DNA from: Salibacterium salarium
GTDB lineage: Bacteria > Bacillota > Bacilli > Bacillales > Marinococcaceae
DNA length: 64,000 bases
Assembly (NCBI RefSeq): GCF_030813635.1
Contig: NZ_JAUSUM010000004.1
Location: 328,851 to 392,850 of the forward strand
Direction of reading: 5' to 3'
Shown: positions 16,618-26,423 of the stretch, in pieces
Layout of the letters: each line of letters begins with the position of its first letter
Position numbering within the stretch: the first letter of the stretch is position 1
Notes under the pieces: model-generated
The model's input: the letters and a program-made list of their open reading frames with translations, nothing else
What the model was told of the DNA's origin: nothing
Databases searched by the model: none
Position numbers and translations under genes: made by a program

Positions 16618-17646
16618 TTATTCACCTTGAATGTTTAATTCGTTCAATAACTCTTGCATGGATTCTTTTTCTTCACTTAAAAATTCCTTGTATTCTTCGC
16701 TCTCCATGTACATTTCATTCCAGGCGAACTTTTCGCGTGTTTCTTGCCAATGTTCAGACTCATTTAATTCTGCAAACTTTTCTTCATAGTAAGCAATTTC
16801 CGCTTCGCTCATATCGGGAGGTCCGAAGAACCCTCTCCAGTTAACGAATGTTTCATCAATGCCTTGTTCTTTTGCAGTAGGGAAGTCTTCAACAACGTCT
16901 CCCTCCATACGTTCTTCTGATGTTACGCCAAGCACCCTGATTTTATCAGCTCGAACCTGTTCAATCGTTTCTGTCACACCGGAAGAATAAACATCTGCGT
17001 TTCCGTTTAACAGGTTTGTCATGGTGCTTCCGTCTTGAGCAGAAACATATTTAACTGATTTCGGGTCAACGCCTGCTGCTTTTGCGATTTTTACAAATTG
17101 GATATGATCCATACTTCCTGGTGAAGATTCTCCGATAACCGTAATATCATCAGGATTATCTTTCATATCGTCAAACAATTCATTAAGATTGTCCCAAGAA
17201 GCATCTTCACGAACCGCAAATGCTCCGTAATCAGAAATCATATTAGCAAGCGGTGTAAAATCTTCATAACCATATTCGGACTGCCCATTTAAAGGAACCA
17301 ATAAAAGCGGTGGAGATCCGACAAACAGATGATGCGGATTTCCAGATTTTTCGGCGACGTAAGACCAACCGATAGCTCCGCCTCCTCCTTCTTTGTTAAC
17401 AACACCAAGACCTTGATCAATTATTCCTTCCTCTTCAAATCCTTCAGCGGCCATTCTTGCAGTTGTATCCCAGCCGCCACCAGCACTTGATGGAGCAACG
17501 ATTTCAATCGATTGATCTGGTTTCCAATTTTCGTCCGAAGAACCGGAAGCGCTTTCTTCTTCGTCACTACTTGAGTCAGCACTGCCACAGGCAGCAAGTA
17601 CTATCATTGTAAAAAGAGCTAAGAATAATAGCCATGTTTTCTTCAT
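16618..17646 (-). CDS. tctC: Tripartite tricarboxylate transporter binding lipoprotein TctC
   Basis: A 342-residue binding protein with a signal and lipobox (LAAC, Cys20), an acidic Ser-rich linker, then a TctC/Bug fold. Family landmarks are IVAPSSAGGGWDTTARM, the GGGAIGW loop and the GESSPGSMDHIQF segment. It captures a carboxylate outside the membrane and delivers it to TctBA. The start ATG 17646 follows AAAGGGGGA. A cre-like site lies 54-67 bases upstream, so catabolite repression of the transporter is likely. The ligand is not determined; citrate or a related tricarboxylate fits the CitA-like sensor next door. Confidence 0.94.
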   Translation of the reverse strand: MKKTWLLFLALFTMIVLAACGSADSSSDEEESASGSSDENWKPDQSIEIVAPSSAGGGWDTTARMAAEGFEEEGIIDQGLGVVNKEGGGGAIGWSYVAEKSGNPHHLFVGSPPLLLVPLNGQSEYGYEDFTPLANMISDYGAFAVREDASWDNLNELFDDMKDNPDDITVIGESSPGSMDHIQFVKIAKAAGVDPKSVKYVSAQDGSTMTNLLNGNADVYSSGVTETIEQVRADKIRVLGVTSEERMEGDVVEDFPTAKEQGIDETFVNWRGFFGPPDMSEAEIAYYEEKFAELNESEHWQETREKFAWNEMYMESEEYKEFLSEEKESMQELLNELNIQGE

Positions 17647-17699
17647 AATGAAATTCCCCCTTTAATTGATAACTTCATGATAAAAAATATTCTTAAATT

Positions 17700-17713
17700 T
17701 GTAACCGTTTTCA
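17700..17713 (-). promoter_or_regulatory. Catabolite-responsive element (cre) upstream of tctC
   Basis: TGTAACCGTTTTCA fits the CcpA-binding consensus TGTAAnCGnTnnCA at every fixed position and lies between the probable promoter region and the tctC start. Repression in the presence of preferred sugars is inferred. Confidence 0.7.
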
Positions 17714-17911
17714 AAATAACCTGTATAAAAAACAAAAAATATAATAAAGTTCATTTTGTTCACAGAAATTTAATAGGAAGGGGAAAGTCGGCCAGTAATG
17801 GTAGTAATTTAGCAAGTATTAAATAATGTTTTGAAAGTAAACGTGCGGTTTCGCTAGTAAAATTTCATTAGGTAGCTTCTTCAAAGACACGTTATTTTAT
17901 AATTTCTCATT

Positions 17912-17935
17912 AAAAAAACCCGGAAAACTCCGGAT
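17912..17935 (-). terminator. Terminator after the response regulator gene
   Basis: On the minus strand a 7-bp stem (17929-17935 with 17918-17924) is followed by a run of seven T residues. It separates the two-component genes from tctCBA, which must then have their own promoter in 17714-17911; the rest of that gap shows nothing firm. Confidence 0.7.
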
Positions 17936-17997
17936 TGTGGGCAGTCTCGTGCGTAGGTCCAGAAACGACGTCGACTTTCAGGGCGCTTGCTCTTTTC

Positions 17998-18693
17998 TTA
18001 GGTATTAAAATATTTTCTTTCTGGTCTACCGACTATTCCGTATATAGGTTTTGCCTCGGCTTGGTTTTTTGAAATCAAAAACTCAAGGTAGCGTCTGGCT
18101 GTCGTACGCGATGCACCTAAATATTTCCCCATTTCTTCAGCCGTGACTCCGTCTTCTGTTTTTTCTAATTCTTGACGAACGGTTTGCAGTGTAAGAGAAT
18201 CAATTCCTTTAGGGAGTTGATCTAATTCATCACCGTTTGAGGAGACTGTGTCGCCTGAAGGAGAACGAAAAGATGTTAATTTGTCTATATGATCTTGTGT
18301 CATTTCATTCGTTTCGTTTAGTTGTTTCTGAAATAACTGATATTCTTGCAACGTTTTCTCAAGCCGCTTGAGCGATACCGGCTTGATAATATAATCAAAT
18401 ACACCATAACGAAGTGATTTTTGAACATGTTCTGTATCTGTAGAAGCTGATATAATCACGATATCGACAGAAGGAAAGGTTTCACGTATGTTACTTAATA
18501 AATTTGTCCCGAGTGCATCAGGCATATAAATATCGAGCAATAGTAGGTCTATAGGCTGTTGTTCAAGCATTGTCATCGTTTCACTTGCATTCAGCGCCTG
18601 GTGCTTGCAAGTGAAGTCACCGACTCGATTAACAAGTTCCTGATGTATCGAAGCAATTCGAAAATCATCTTCTGCAATTCCTACGTTAATCAT
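17998..18693 (-). CDS. CitB/DctR-family response regulator
   Basis: A 231-residue regulator. The receiver domain has Asp9/Asp10, the phosphorylation site Asp54 in LLLLDIYMPD, and Lys near 104 (IIKPVS). A flexible linker with SSNGDELDQ leads to a C-terminal helix-turn-helix (about 175-225) with ASRTTARRYLEFL, typical of regulators paired with CitA/DcuS kinases. It lies 17 bases after the kinase gene, behind AAAGGAG. It probably activates tctCBA directly downstream in response to an external carboxylate; that link comes from gene order. Confidence 0.92.
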   Translation of the reverse strand: MINVGIAEDDFRIASIHQELVNRVGDFTCKHQALNASETMTMLEQQPIDLLLLDIYMPDALGTNLLSNIRETFPSVDIVIISASTDTEHVQKSLRYGVFDYIIKPVSLKRLEKTLQEYQLFQKQLNETNEMTQDHIDKLTSFRSPSGDTVSSNGDELDQLPKGIDSLTLQTVRQELEKTEDGVTAEEMGKYLGASRTTARRYLEFLISKNQAEAKPIYGIVGRPERKYFNT

Positions 18694-18710
18694 AAGATGG
18701 TACTCCTTTT

Positions 18711-20285
18711 TTATATTTCTTTAGGTAGATAAACAGAAAAAATAGCGCCGCTTTCTCCAATAGTTTCGAACTCTAGCATACCGTCAAGTTCTTCTATTGT
18801 ATCCCTTATTATGGCTAATCCATATCCACGTTCATTTTGTCCGTGTTTTGTGGAAAATCCTTTTTCCATCATTGCAGTAAGGTCTGTAGGCAGACCAGGA
18901 CCGTTATCAGTTATTTCAAAAATGATGTCATGACCGATATCTGTCACAAAAAACGACACGGTTGGATTCTCATTGTGTAACGATGCATCCATCGCATTGT
19001 CAATCACATTGCCGAGTATAGAAATCAATTGTGTTTGACTAATATGAGCGGGCAAGGGTTCTAATTGGCTTGTTTCATCAATTTCAAAATTAATTTTTCG
19101 TTCTGAGGCGCGACCGGATTTTCCAGTAAGAATAGCCTGCACAGCTGCATCTTTTATTTGATGGAATAAGACGGTTGTTTGTCTTTTTTGTATCCTTGTT
19201 TCTTCGTTAATTAAGTTAATCGCATCATTAATCCGCCCTAAATGTAAATAACCAGCTAACGCATAAAGTTTATTCGAATATTCATGATTTTGAGAACGCA
19301 AATCATCAGAATACTTTTTAATATCAGAAAGGGTGTTAGCCATCTCCATCATTTCAGTTTTGTCACGAAAAGTAGCAACGACACCGACAATTCTGTGATC
19401 ATCAAAAATAGGTTCTCGGTTGACAATAAATAATTTTCCCTTCATTGATAACTCTTGGTTGAATTCCGGCTGACCATGCTGTAATACTCGTTCCATCACC
19501 GAATTAGGAAGAATATCTTTGACGGGGGTACCTTGTACGTCTTTATCAAATTGCAGCATCTCTTTGGCAGCATCGTTAATCATTGTAATCTTCGCGTTCG
19601 TATCGATGGCGATAATTCCTTCTGGTATAGCTTTTAAAGTGGCCTGGCGTTCTTGATACAACGTCGCAATTTGAATAGGTTCGAGTCCGTACATATCTTT
19701 TTTGATACTTTTTGATAATAAAACAGCACCTATTGTACTTAGTCCAATAGCGGCAAGAGCAAGTAAAGCTAGCATACCGATACGCTGGAATATCGTCGCA
19801 CGTAAGTCTTCTATTAAAAAACCGACAGAAATAATACCGATAATATTGCCATCTTCATCTCTTACAGGGGCTTTTCCACGAAGAGAAGGGCCAAGCGTTC
19901 CTTCTGCTTGAGAAATATATGATTCACCATTTAACAGAGCGCGATCATTATCGCCGCCCACCATATGTTTGCCAATTTTCCATTCATCTGGATGGGCATA
20001 TCGAATACCATTTTTGTCTCCGATAACAACAAATTCTGCACCTGACTGTTCACGAATTCTTTCTGCATAAGGCTGCAAAATAGTAGAAGGATTTTCTGTA
20101 TTGAATGCTTCTTGTACAGTTGGTGCTCCGGCAACGTATGTAGCAGTACTAAGTGCTTTATCACCTAGCGTCTCTTCGATGTCCTGAGATTCTATGTAGG
20201 CAAAGAAACCGGATAAAACGACAGTGACCAACGTGATAAGGACAAGAATTAGAATAATAATTTTTGTTTGAATGCTAACGCGCAT
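18711..20285 (-). CDS. CitA/DcuS-family sensor histidine kinase
   Basis: A 524-residue membrane kinase: transmembrane helix at about 10-30, an extracytoplasmic Cache-type ligand domain (about 35-165), a second helix at about 170-192, a PAS domain (about 212-310), then the dimerisation helix with His334 in SQNHEYSNKL and a HATPase domain with N box NVIDNAMDAS, DNGPGLP and GYGLAI. This layout senses C4-dicarboxylates or citrate. The start 20285 follows GGTGAGG; the frame is open 38 codons further up but without a ribosome site and would add a hydrophilic tail before the first helix. It is the first gene of the kinase-regulator pair upstream of tctCBA. Confidence 0.93.
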   Translation of the reverse strand: MRVSIQTKIIILILVLITLVTVVLSGFFAYIESQDIEETLGDKALSTATYVAGAPTVQEAFNTENPSTILQPYAERIREQSGAEFVVIGDKNGIRYAHPDEWKIGKHMVGGDNDRALLNGESYISQAEGTLGPSLRGKAPVRDEDGNIIGIISVGFLIEDLRATIFQRIGMLALLALAAIGLSTIGAVLLSKSIKKDMYGLEPIQIATLYQERQATLKAIPEGIIAIDTNAKITMINDAAKEMLQFDKDVQGTPVKDILPNSVMERVLQHGQPEFNQELSMKGKLFIVNREPIFDDHRIVGVVATFRDKTEMMEMANTLSDIKKYSDDLRSQNHEYSNKLYALAGYLHLGRINDAINLINEETRIQKRQTTVLFHQIKDAAVQAILTGKSGRASERKINFEIDETSQLEPLPAHISQTQLISILGNVIDNAMDASLHNENPTVSFFVTDIGHDIIFEITDNGPGLPTDLTAMMEKGFSTKHGQNERGYGLAIIRDTIEELDGMLEFETIGESGAIFSVYLPKEI

Positions 20286-20430
20286 GTAGACCTCACCGTT
20301 CTTGTCAGAACATTTTAAATAAATTCTACCATAATATGAATCACGAGGTGAACGATAAACGACACAGAAAGATGAGATTGTGTGATAATATGGAATCAAT
20401 CATGAAAAGAAGAGGAAGGATTTTCAATCA

Positions 20431-22605
20431 ATGAGTAAATCAATTGTTCTTGCAGAAAAACCATCTGTTGGAAAAGATATTGCGAGAGTCTTAGGATGTA
20501 CCCAACAAAAAAATGGATATATAGAAGGGTCAAAATATATTGTTACTTGGGCTTTTGGTCACTTAGTCACTTTAGCCGAGCCGGAAACCTATGATACAAA
20601 ATATAAAACGTGGCGTTTGGAAGACTTGCCGATGCTTCCATCACAATTAAAATTAGCTGTCATAAAAAAATCGGGGAAACAATTTAATACCGTCAAACAA
20701 CAGCTGTATCGAAATGATGTGAAGGACGTTATTATCGCGACAGATGCTGGAAGGGAAGGAGAATTAGTTGCTAGATGGGTACTAGAAAAAACAAATGTGA
20801 AAAAGAATATAAAACGTCTGTGGATATCATCTGTAACCGATCAAGCAATCAAGAAAGGGTTTCAACAGCTACATGATGGACAAAAATTTTCTTCCTTATA
20901 TAAAGCAGCTCAAGCAAGAGCAGAAGCGGATTGGTATGTTGGAATGAATGCGACTAGAGCTTTGACTACAAAGTTTAACGCATCTCTATCCTGTGGGCGA
21001 GTTCAAACACCTACGATAGCTATGGTTGCAGAACGAGAAAAAGAAATCAAAGAATTTCGTCCGGACACCTATTATCAAGTAAAAGCCGAAGCTGAAAATG
21101 GCGTTCCCTTTTGGTGGAAGGAAGAAAAAAGTGGAAGCACCCGGACTTTTTCTAAGGAAAAAACAGATAAGTTATTAGATAAAGTGAAAAATAAAAAAGC
21201 TGTTATCACTTCGGTGGTAAATAAGGAAAAACAACAGGGACCTCCATTGTTATTTGACTTGACAGAACTACAAAGAGAATGTAATCAGCGTTTTGGCTAT
21301 TCTGCAAAGGAAACATTGAGTGCATTGCAGCGTTTATATGAAGTACATAAAGTACTGACGTATCCGAGAACAGATTCCCGTTATTTGTCATCTGATTTAA
21401 AAGGGACAATGAGAGAACGGTTAAACGCAAGTGATGTCCCGCCGTTTTCAAAGTTCGTGTTGAAAATTAACAAACAGAACTTATCCATATCAAAACAAAT
21501 GATTAATGATAAAAAAGTAACCGATCACCATGCTATTATTCCAACCGAAGAACCTCCTAAATTTCCTGATATGTCCGATAAGGAAAAGAAGATATATGAA
21601 TTAGTCGTAACTCGTTTTATTGCAGCGTTTTATCCAGCTGAACACCGTGTTGAGACAGAAGTACAAGCAACCATCGAGAATGAAACCTTTATCGCAAAAG
21701 GACAAACCGTCAAAACGCTGGGTTGGAAAGAGGTATATCAGACAGACAATAAGCAACATCAAAACGAAGGTTTACCTGATATGAAAGAAAACGATTCTAT
21801 TTCTATTATTAAAAGCAATGTAGAACATGGAGAAACCAAGCCTCCATCGCCTTTAACAGAAGCGAATCTTTTATCTGCAATGGAAAATCCGTCCCGTTTC
21901 ATGAAAGGAGAAGATAAGGAGCTTCTAGAAACGATAAAAAATACAGGAGGTATAGGGACAGTAGCGACAAGAGCAGATATTATTGAAAAATTACAAAACA
22001 GTTTTCTGCTTGAAAAACGAGGCAAAACTCTTCACCTGACTTCAAAAGGAAAACAGTTGTTGGACCTTGTTCCGGATGAATTAAAATCGGCTACGTTAAC
22101 AGCAGAGTGGGAACAACAGTTAGATGAAATAGAAAAGGGGAATTTGGATAAAAAAGTATTTGTTGGGAACATTAAAAAATACGCCTCAGATGTAGTAGAA
22201 GATATTAAGCATAGTTCAAAGTCTTTTAAACATGACAATGTTACAGGAACCCCTTGCCCTGAATGTGGGAAGTTATTGCTTGAAGTGAAGGGAAAACGTG
22301 GGAAGATGAAAGTGTGTCAAGATAAATCCTGCGGATATAAAAAGAACATTTCCAAAATAACAAACGCTCGTTGCCCTAAGTGTAAAAAACAAATGGAGTT
22401 AAGAGGAGAAGGCGAAGGTAAATTATTCGTTTGCAAATGTGGATATAAAGAAAAGGAATCGTCATTTGTGGATAGAAGAAACAAAGAAAAACGCGATAAG
22501 GCTTCAAAGCAGGATGTGAAAAAGTATTTAAATAATCAACAACAAGAAGAAATGACGAATCCTGCTTTAGCCGAGGCATTAAAGAAATTTAAAAAAGATG
22601 ATTAA
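20431..22605 (+). CDS. topB: DNA topoisomerase III
   Basis: A 724-residue type IA topoisomerase. The Toprim domain starts with VLAEKPSVGKDIARVLGC and carries ATDAGREGE (103-111). The catalytic tyrosine is Tyr311 in LTYPRTDSRYL. C-terminal zinc-ribbon pairs are visible (CPECGK and CQDKSCGY; CPKCKK and CKCGY, about 600-670). It relaxes and decatenates DNA through a 5'-phosphotyrosine link and often works with RecQ, whose gene is 8 kb away. GAGGAAGG precedes ATG 20431. The length is normal for Bacillus TopB. Confidence 0.95.
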   Translation: MSKSIVLAEKPSVGKDIARVLGCTQQKNGYIEGSKYIVTWAFGHLVTLAEPETYDTKYKTWRLEDLPMLPSQLKLAVIKKSGKQFNTVKQQLYRNDVKDVIIATDAGREGELVARWVLEKTNVKKNIKRLWISSVTDQAIKKGFQQLHDGQKFSSLYKAAQARAEADWYVGMNATRALTTKFNASLSCGRVQTPTIAMVAEREKEIKEFRPDTYYQVKAEAENGVPFWWKEEKSGSTRTFSKEKTDKLLDKVKNKKAVITSVVNKEKQQGPPLLFDLTELQRECNQRFGYSAKETLSALQRLYEVHKVLTYPRTDSRYLSSDLKGTMRERLNASDVPPFSKFVLKINKQNLSISKQMINDKKVTDHHAIIPTEEPPKFPDMSDKEKKIYELVVTRFIAAFYPAEHRVETEVQATIENETFIAKGQTVKTLGWKEVYQTDNKQHQNEGLPDMKENDSISIIKSNVEHGETKPPSPLTEANLLSAMENPSRFMKGEDKELLETIKNTGGIGTVATRADIIEKLQNSFLLEKRGKTLHLTSKGKQLLDLVPDELKSATLTAEWEQQLDEIEKGNLDKKVFVGNIKKYASDVVEDIKHSSKSFKHDNVTGTPCPECGKLLLEVKGKRGKMKVCQDKSCGYKKNISKITNARCPKCKKQMELRGEGEGKLFVCKCGYKEKESSFVDRRNKEKRDKASKQDVKKYLNNQQQEEMTNPALAEALKKFKKDD

Positions 22606-22735
22606 AAACACAGAGTTCCCGCTCAAACAATATAAGTGCTGGGCGGGATTATAATGACAATAAAAATGTAAGTAGAATTTTCATGCAAGTTATGGTAAGA
22701 TTAATTAGTTGAAACGAATGAATCCGAAATGGGCT

Positions 22736-22767
22736 GTATCCTGTTTAGGAAACGGGGTACTTTTTTT
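22736..22767 (+). terminator. Intrinsic terminator in the leader between topB and cshA
   Basis: GTATCCTG (22736-22743) pairs with CGGGGTAC (22753-22760), followed by T7. It ends 80 bases before the cshA start. It may end topB transcripts or attenuate cshA, since an extended -10-like TGGTAAGAT at 22693-22701 lies just upstream. Confidence 0.65.
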
Positions 22768-22846
22768 ATAGGAGGCATTATATTTCACGACATGTACGCT
22801 AAAAATAATATTAAACGGTTATTAAAGAAAAAGGAGATATACTATA

Positions 22847-24289
22847 TTGACATTGTTTTCAGAATTACAGATGGATGAACAAATTTTACGAGCAGTTAAT
22901 GAAATGGGTTTTGAAGAGGCGACCCCTATTCAAGCAGAAGTTATTCCAAAGTTCAAAAAGGGCCGAGATATCATTGGACAAGCTCAAACAGGTACTGGTA
23001 AAACAGCAGCTTTCGGTATTCCTCTTATAGAACAAATGGAAGAAGAGACAGACTATCCACAAGGATTAGTTTTAGCACCAACAAGGGAACTGGCTATTCA
23101 AGTATCTGAAGAGCTGAATAGACTTGGACGTTTCAAAAAAGTTCAATCGTTGGCTGTATACGGTGGACAAGATATTAGCAGACAAATTAAAGCACTGAAA
23201 CGTCGTCCGCAAATAATTGTTGCGACACCAGGTCGATTTATGGACCATATGCGAAGAAAAACGATACGGCCCGAGCACATGAATATGGTCGTTTTAGATG
23301 AAGCGGATGAAATGCTGAGCATGGGTTTCATTGAAGACATCGAAACGATACTTGGGTCGGTTGCTGACAACCGTCAGACACTTCTTTTTTCTGCAACAAT
23401 GCCTAAACGTCTTCAATCGGTGACGTCAAAATTCATGCATGAACCAGATGTTGTGAAAGTGAAGAGTAAAGGCATGACTGTATCAAACACTGAACAACGT
23501 TTTATCGAAGTTCCGGAGAAACAAAAGTTTGATACATTATGTCACTTGCTTGATATCACGCCACCTGAGCTTGCGATTGTATTCGGCAGAACAAAACGCA
23601 GAGTCGATGAGTTATCAGAAGCACTAAACCAAAGAGGTTACGCAGCGGCAGGTATTCACGGTGATTTAAAGCAAGATCAACGTGACAAAGTACTGCGTAA
23701 ATTTAAAAAAGGAATTATAGACATTCTCGTTGCAACAGACGTGGCAGCAAGAGGATTGGACGTAACAGGAGTTACTCATGTTTACAATTTCGACCTTCCG
23801 CAAGATCCTGAGAGCTATGTGCACCGCATTGGCCGTACAGGCCGAGCAGGCAATGAGGGTGTAGCTTACAGTTTTTCAACGCCTAAAGAAATCAGTCATT
23901 TGCGCTTTATTGAACAAACCATAAAGAAAGAAATGACAAGATATGAAATGCCGACGTTTGAAGAAGCGATGCACGGTCGCTATCAGCAAGCGGTGAACAA
24001 ATTAAAGGAAACAGCAGCGGAAGAACAAACAACAGAATTAGAAAATGTTGCAAAAACACTTTTAAATGGTTATGATGCTGTTACGTTAGTAGCGGCAGCG
24101 GTGAAAATGAACACGAAAGAACCAGATAATGTGTCGGTTCAGCTGACAGAAGAAGCATCTTTGCGTCCAAAAAATAAATCAGGTCATCGCAATAATGGGA
24201 ACAAAGGAAAAAGACCGGACAGAAGAAGATCTAATAATTACAGTAAGTCTAATAAACCACACCCGTCGAAAAAAAATAAAAGGTCGTAA
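22847..24289 (+). CDS. cshA: DEAD-box RNA helicase CshA
   Basis: A 480-residue DEAD-box helicase: Q motif near 23-30, [61 protein letters not shown] and [10 protein letters not shown] in order. After the core comes the dimerisation-type region and a basic Asn/Lys/Arg-rich tail (about 440-480) that binds RNA. CshA takes part in RNA turnover and ribosome assembly, especially in the cold. The start is TTG 22847, ten bases after AAGGAG (22831-22836); no ATG is suitably placed. A leader with a terminator precedes it. Confidence 0.92.
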   Translation: MTLFSELQMDEQILRAVNEMGFEEATPIQAEVIPKFKKGRDIIGQAQTGTGKTAAFGIPLIEQMEEETDYPQGLVLAPTRELAIQVSEELNRLGRFKKVQSLAVYGGQDISRQIKALKRRPQIIVATPGRFMDHMRRKTIRPEHMNMVVLDEADEMLSMGFIEDIETILGSVADNRQTLLFSATMPKRLQSVTSKFMHEPDVVKVKSKGMTVSNTEQRFIEVPEKQKFDTLCHLLDITPPELAIVFGRTKRRVDELSEALNQRGYAAAGIHGDLKQDQRDKVLRKFKKGIIDILVATDVAARGLDVTGVTHVYNFDLPQDPESYVHRIGRTGRAGNEGVAYSFSTPKEISHLRFIEQTIKKEMTRYEMPTFEEAMHGRYQQAVNKLKETAAEEQTTELENVAKTLLNGYDAVTLVAAAVKMNTKEPDNVSVQLTEEASLRPKNKSGHRNNGNKGKRPDRRRSNNYSKSNKPHPSKKNKRS

Positions 24290-24298
24290 CTCCAACGA

Positions 24299-24325
24299 AG
24301 CTGCTCCGATAAGGGGCGGCTTTTT
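24299..24325 (+). terminator. Terminator after cshA
   Basis: AGCTGCTCC (24299-24307) and GGGGCGGCT (24313-24321) pair, followed by TTTT. Confidence 0.85.
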
Positions 24326-24403
24326 CTGTTTACATTAAAAATAATGTCATTCATGTTATTATGAATATGGTGTGGTATTCCCTCACCCAAAGGAGGTTGT
24401 TCA

Positions 24404-26311
24404 GTGAGTTTGTTAAGAGCTGAAAATTTACATCAAACATTTGGAGATAAAATATTATTTAATGATATTTCCTTCGTCGTTGAAGATAGGGATCGTATCG
24501 GATTAATAGGGGTGAATGGTACCGGGAAATCCTCGTTACTTAAAATTCTCGCAAATATTGATACACCGGAACGTGGACATTTATACCATTCCAATCATTT
24601 ACACATAGAATACCTGTCTCAGTCACCAGAATTGGAAGAAGATATTAGCGTTTTAGAACAAATTTATTATGGTGATTCTTCTATCATGCAGACGATGAGA
24701 AAATATGAATCGACCCTTCAAGAACTAGAGGAAAACAGTGAAGATACAAAGGTACAAGAAAAGTTCATTGCCGCACAGCAGCAAATGGATGAAAATCAAG
24801 CTTGGGAAGCAAATACTGTTGCAAAACAAGTATTAATGCGTCTTGGTATTTCTGATTTCTCGAAAAAAGTGAAAGAATTATCCGGTGGTCAGAAGAAAAG
24901 AGTTGCTATAGCAAAAGCATTAATACAACCAGCTGATATTCTTATTATGGATGAGCCGACTAACCACCTTGATAACGAATCGATTGAATGGCTCGAAAGT
25001 TATTTAGCCTCTTATAAGGGAGCGTTAATCCTTGTTACACATGATAGGTATTTTTTAAACCGTGTCACGAATCGGATTTATGAATTAGATCAAGGCAATC
25101 TATATGTATATGACGGGAACTACGAATTATTTTTAGAAAAAAAGGCAGAAAGAGAAGCTTTAGAACAACAAGATGAAGTAAAACGGCAAAACATTCTCCG
25201 AACAGAGTTAGCATGGCTGAAAAGAGGGCCAAAAGCAAGAGGAACAAAACAAAAGGCTCGAGTGGATCGTGTTGAAAATTTAAAAAACCAAAAAGGGCCT
25301 GCGCAAAAGCAAGACGTTGACTTTGCTATTGGTTCTACGCGCCTTGGCAAAAAAGTAATAGAAGCTGTAGGTATTTCAAAATCTTTTGGTACGACTCAGC
25401 TGTTTACTTCGTTTGACTATTTAGTTACTCCGGGGGAACGTCTAGGAATTGTTGGTGCCAATGGAAGCGGGAAGTCAACACTTTTAAACATTTTTGCCGG
25501 TAAATTCGAACCAGATCAAGGATATGTGGAAAAGGGCTCCACCGTAAAGATAGGGTACTACTCTCAAGAAAACGAAGACTTAGATGAGAATAAACGTGTG
25601 ATTGAATATATTAGAGAAGTTGCTGAAGTTGTTCAAACAATAGAAGGAAAAGAAATTACCGCTGAACAAATGTTAGAACGTTTTCTTTTTCCACGCCCTT
25701 TGCAATGGAATTATATCCATAGATTATCTGGTGGTGAACGTAGAAGACTTTATCTACTCAGCGTCCTAATGCAAGAACCGAATGTCCTTTTTCTGGATGA
25801 GCCAACGAATGATTTAGATACACAAACGTTAAGTGTATTGGAAAGTTATTTAGATCAATTTCCAGGTGTTGTTATCACGGTATCTCATGACAGATACTTC
25901 CTTGACCGAGTTGTCGATTCTTTACTCGTTTTCAAACAAGGAACAGGAATCGAAAGATATCAAGGAAATTACTCTCAATTCATCGAGGATCAAAAAAAAG
26001 ATAATTCAACGGAAGAACAGCCTAAAGCTCAACAAGAAAAAGACACTTCGTCCACACCTAAATCTCGCAAAAAACTGTCTTATAAAGAAAAACAGGAATG
26101 GGAAGGGATGGAGGAAAAAATTGACCAACTAGAGAAACGGAAAGAACAAATACAAGGTGAAATAGAAAAAGCAGGCAGCGATTTTGAACAAGCGCAGGAA
26201 TGGATGGAAAAAGAAAAGGAAATTGACGAAGAATTAGAGTATGCAATGGAGAGATGGACGGAATTGTCGTTAGTAATGGAAGAGATAAATCAACAAAATC
26301 AGCACAATTAA
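24404..26311 (+). CDS. yfmR: ABC-F family ATPase, Uup/YfmR type
   Basis: A 635-residue soluble protein with two ABC domains and no membrane part. First domain: GVNGTGKSS (Walker A, about 37-45), LSGGQKKR, DEPTNHLD. Second: GANGSGKST, LSGGERRR, DEPTNDLD. The P-site interaction linker carries AWLKRGPKARGTKQKAR, as in Uup/YfmR. A charged coiled coil fills the last 85 residues. These proteins bind the ribosomal E site and rescue stalled elongation; B. subtilis YfmR assists translation of proline-rich stretches. The start is GTG 24404 behind AAGGAGG. Drug-resistance ABC-F branches are less likely given the coiled-coil tail. Confidence 0.88.
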   Translation: MSLLRAENLHQTFGDKILFNDISFVVEDRDRIGLIGVNGTGKSSLLKILANIDTPERGHLYHSNHLHIEYLSQSPELEEDISVLEQIYYGDSSIMQTMRKYESTLQELEENSEDTKVQEKFIAAQQQMDENQAWEANTVAKQVLMRLGISDFSKKVKELSGGQKKRVAIAKALIQPADILIMDEPTNHLDNESIEWLESYLASYKGALILVTHDRYFLNRVTNRIYELDQGNLYVYDGNYELFLEKKAEREALEQQDEVKRQNILRTELAWLKRGPKARGTKQKARVDRVENLKNQKGPAQKQDVDFAIGSTRLGKKVIEAVGISKSFGTTQLFTSFDYLVTPGERLGIVGANGSGKSTLLNIFAGKFEPDQGYVEKGSTVKIGYYSQENEDLDENKRVIEYIREVAEVVQTIEGKEITAEQMLERFLFPRPLQWNYIHRLSGGERRRLYLLSVLMQEPNVLFLDEPTNDLDTQTLSVLESYLDQFPGVVITVSHDRYFLDRVVDSLLVFKQGTGIERYQGNYSQFIEDQKKDNSTEEQPKAQQEKDTSSTPKSRKKLSYKEKQEWEGMEEKIDQLEKRKEQIQGEIEKAGSDFEQAQEWMEKEKEIDEELEYAMERWTELSLVMEEINQQNQHN

Positions 26312-26423
26312 AGGACAGGACAATAGGATATCATAATGAGTCATCACTTCTTTAGAAATTGGTGCATATTTATTGTAAAAATCCGGGAAACATAATCGCA
26401 CATACTAAAAAAGGGAGATCGCC

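Noticed and set aside
18711-20399. Longer version of the sensor kinase starting at 20399
   Set aside because: The extra 38 residues precede the first membrane helix, have no ribosome site and overlap the divergent topB promoter region; ATG 20285 has GGTGAGG.
26312-26423. Possible yybP-ykoY manganese riboswitch before the TerC-family gene
   Set aside because: The characteristic conserved loops and GC-rich helices are not present in the 112-base gap.
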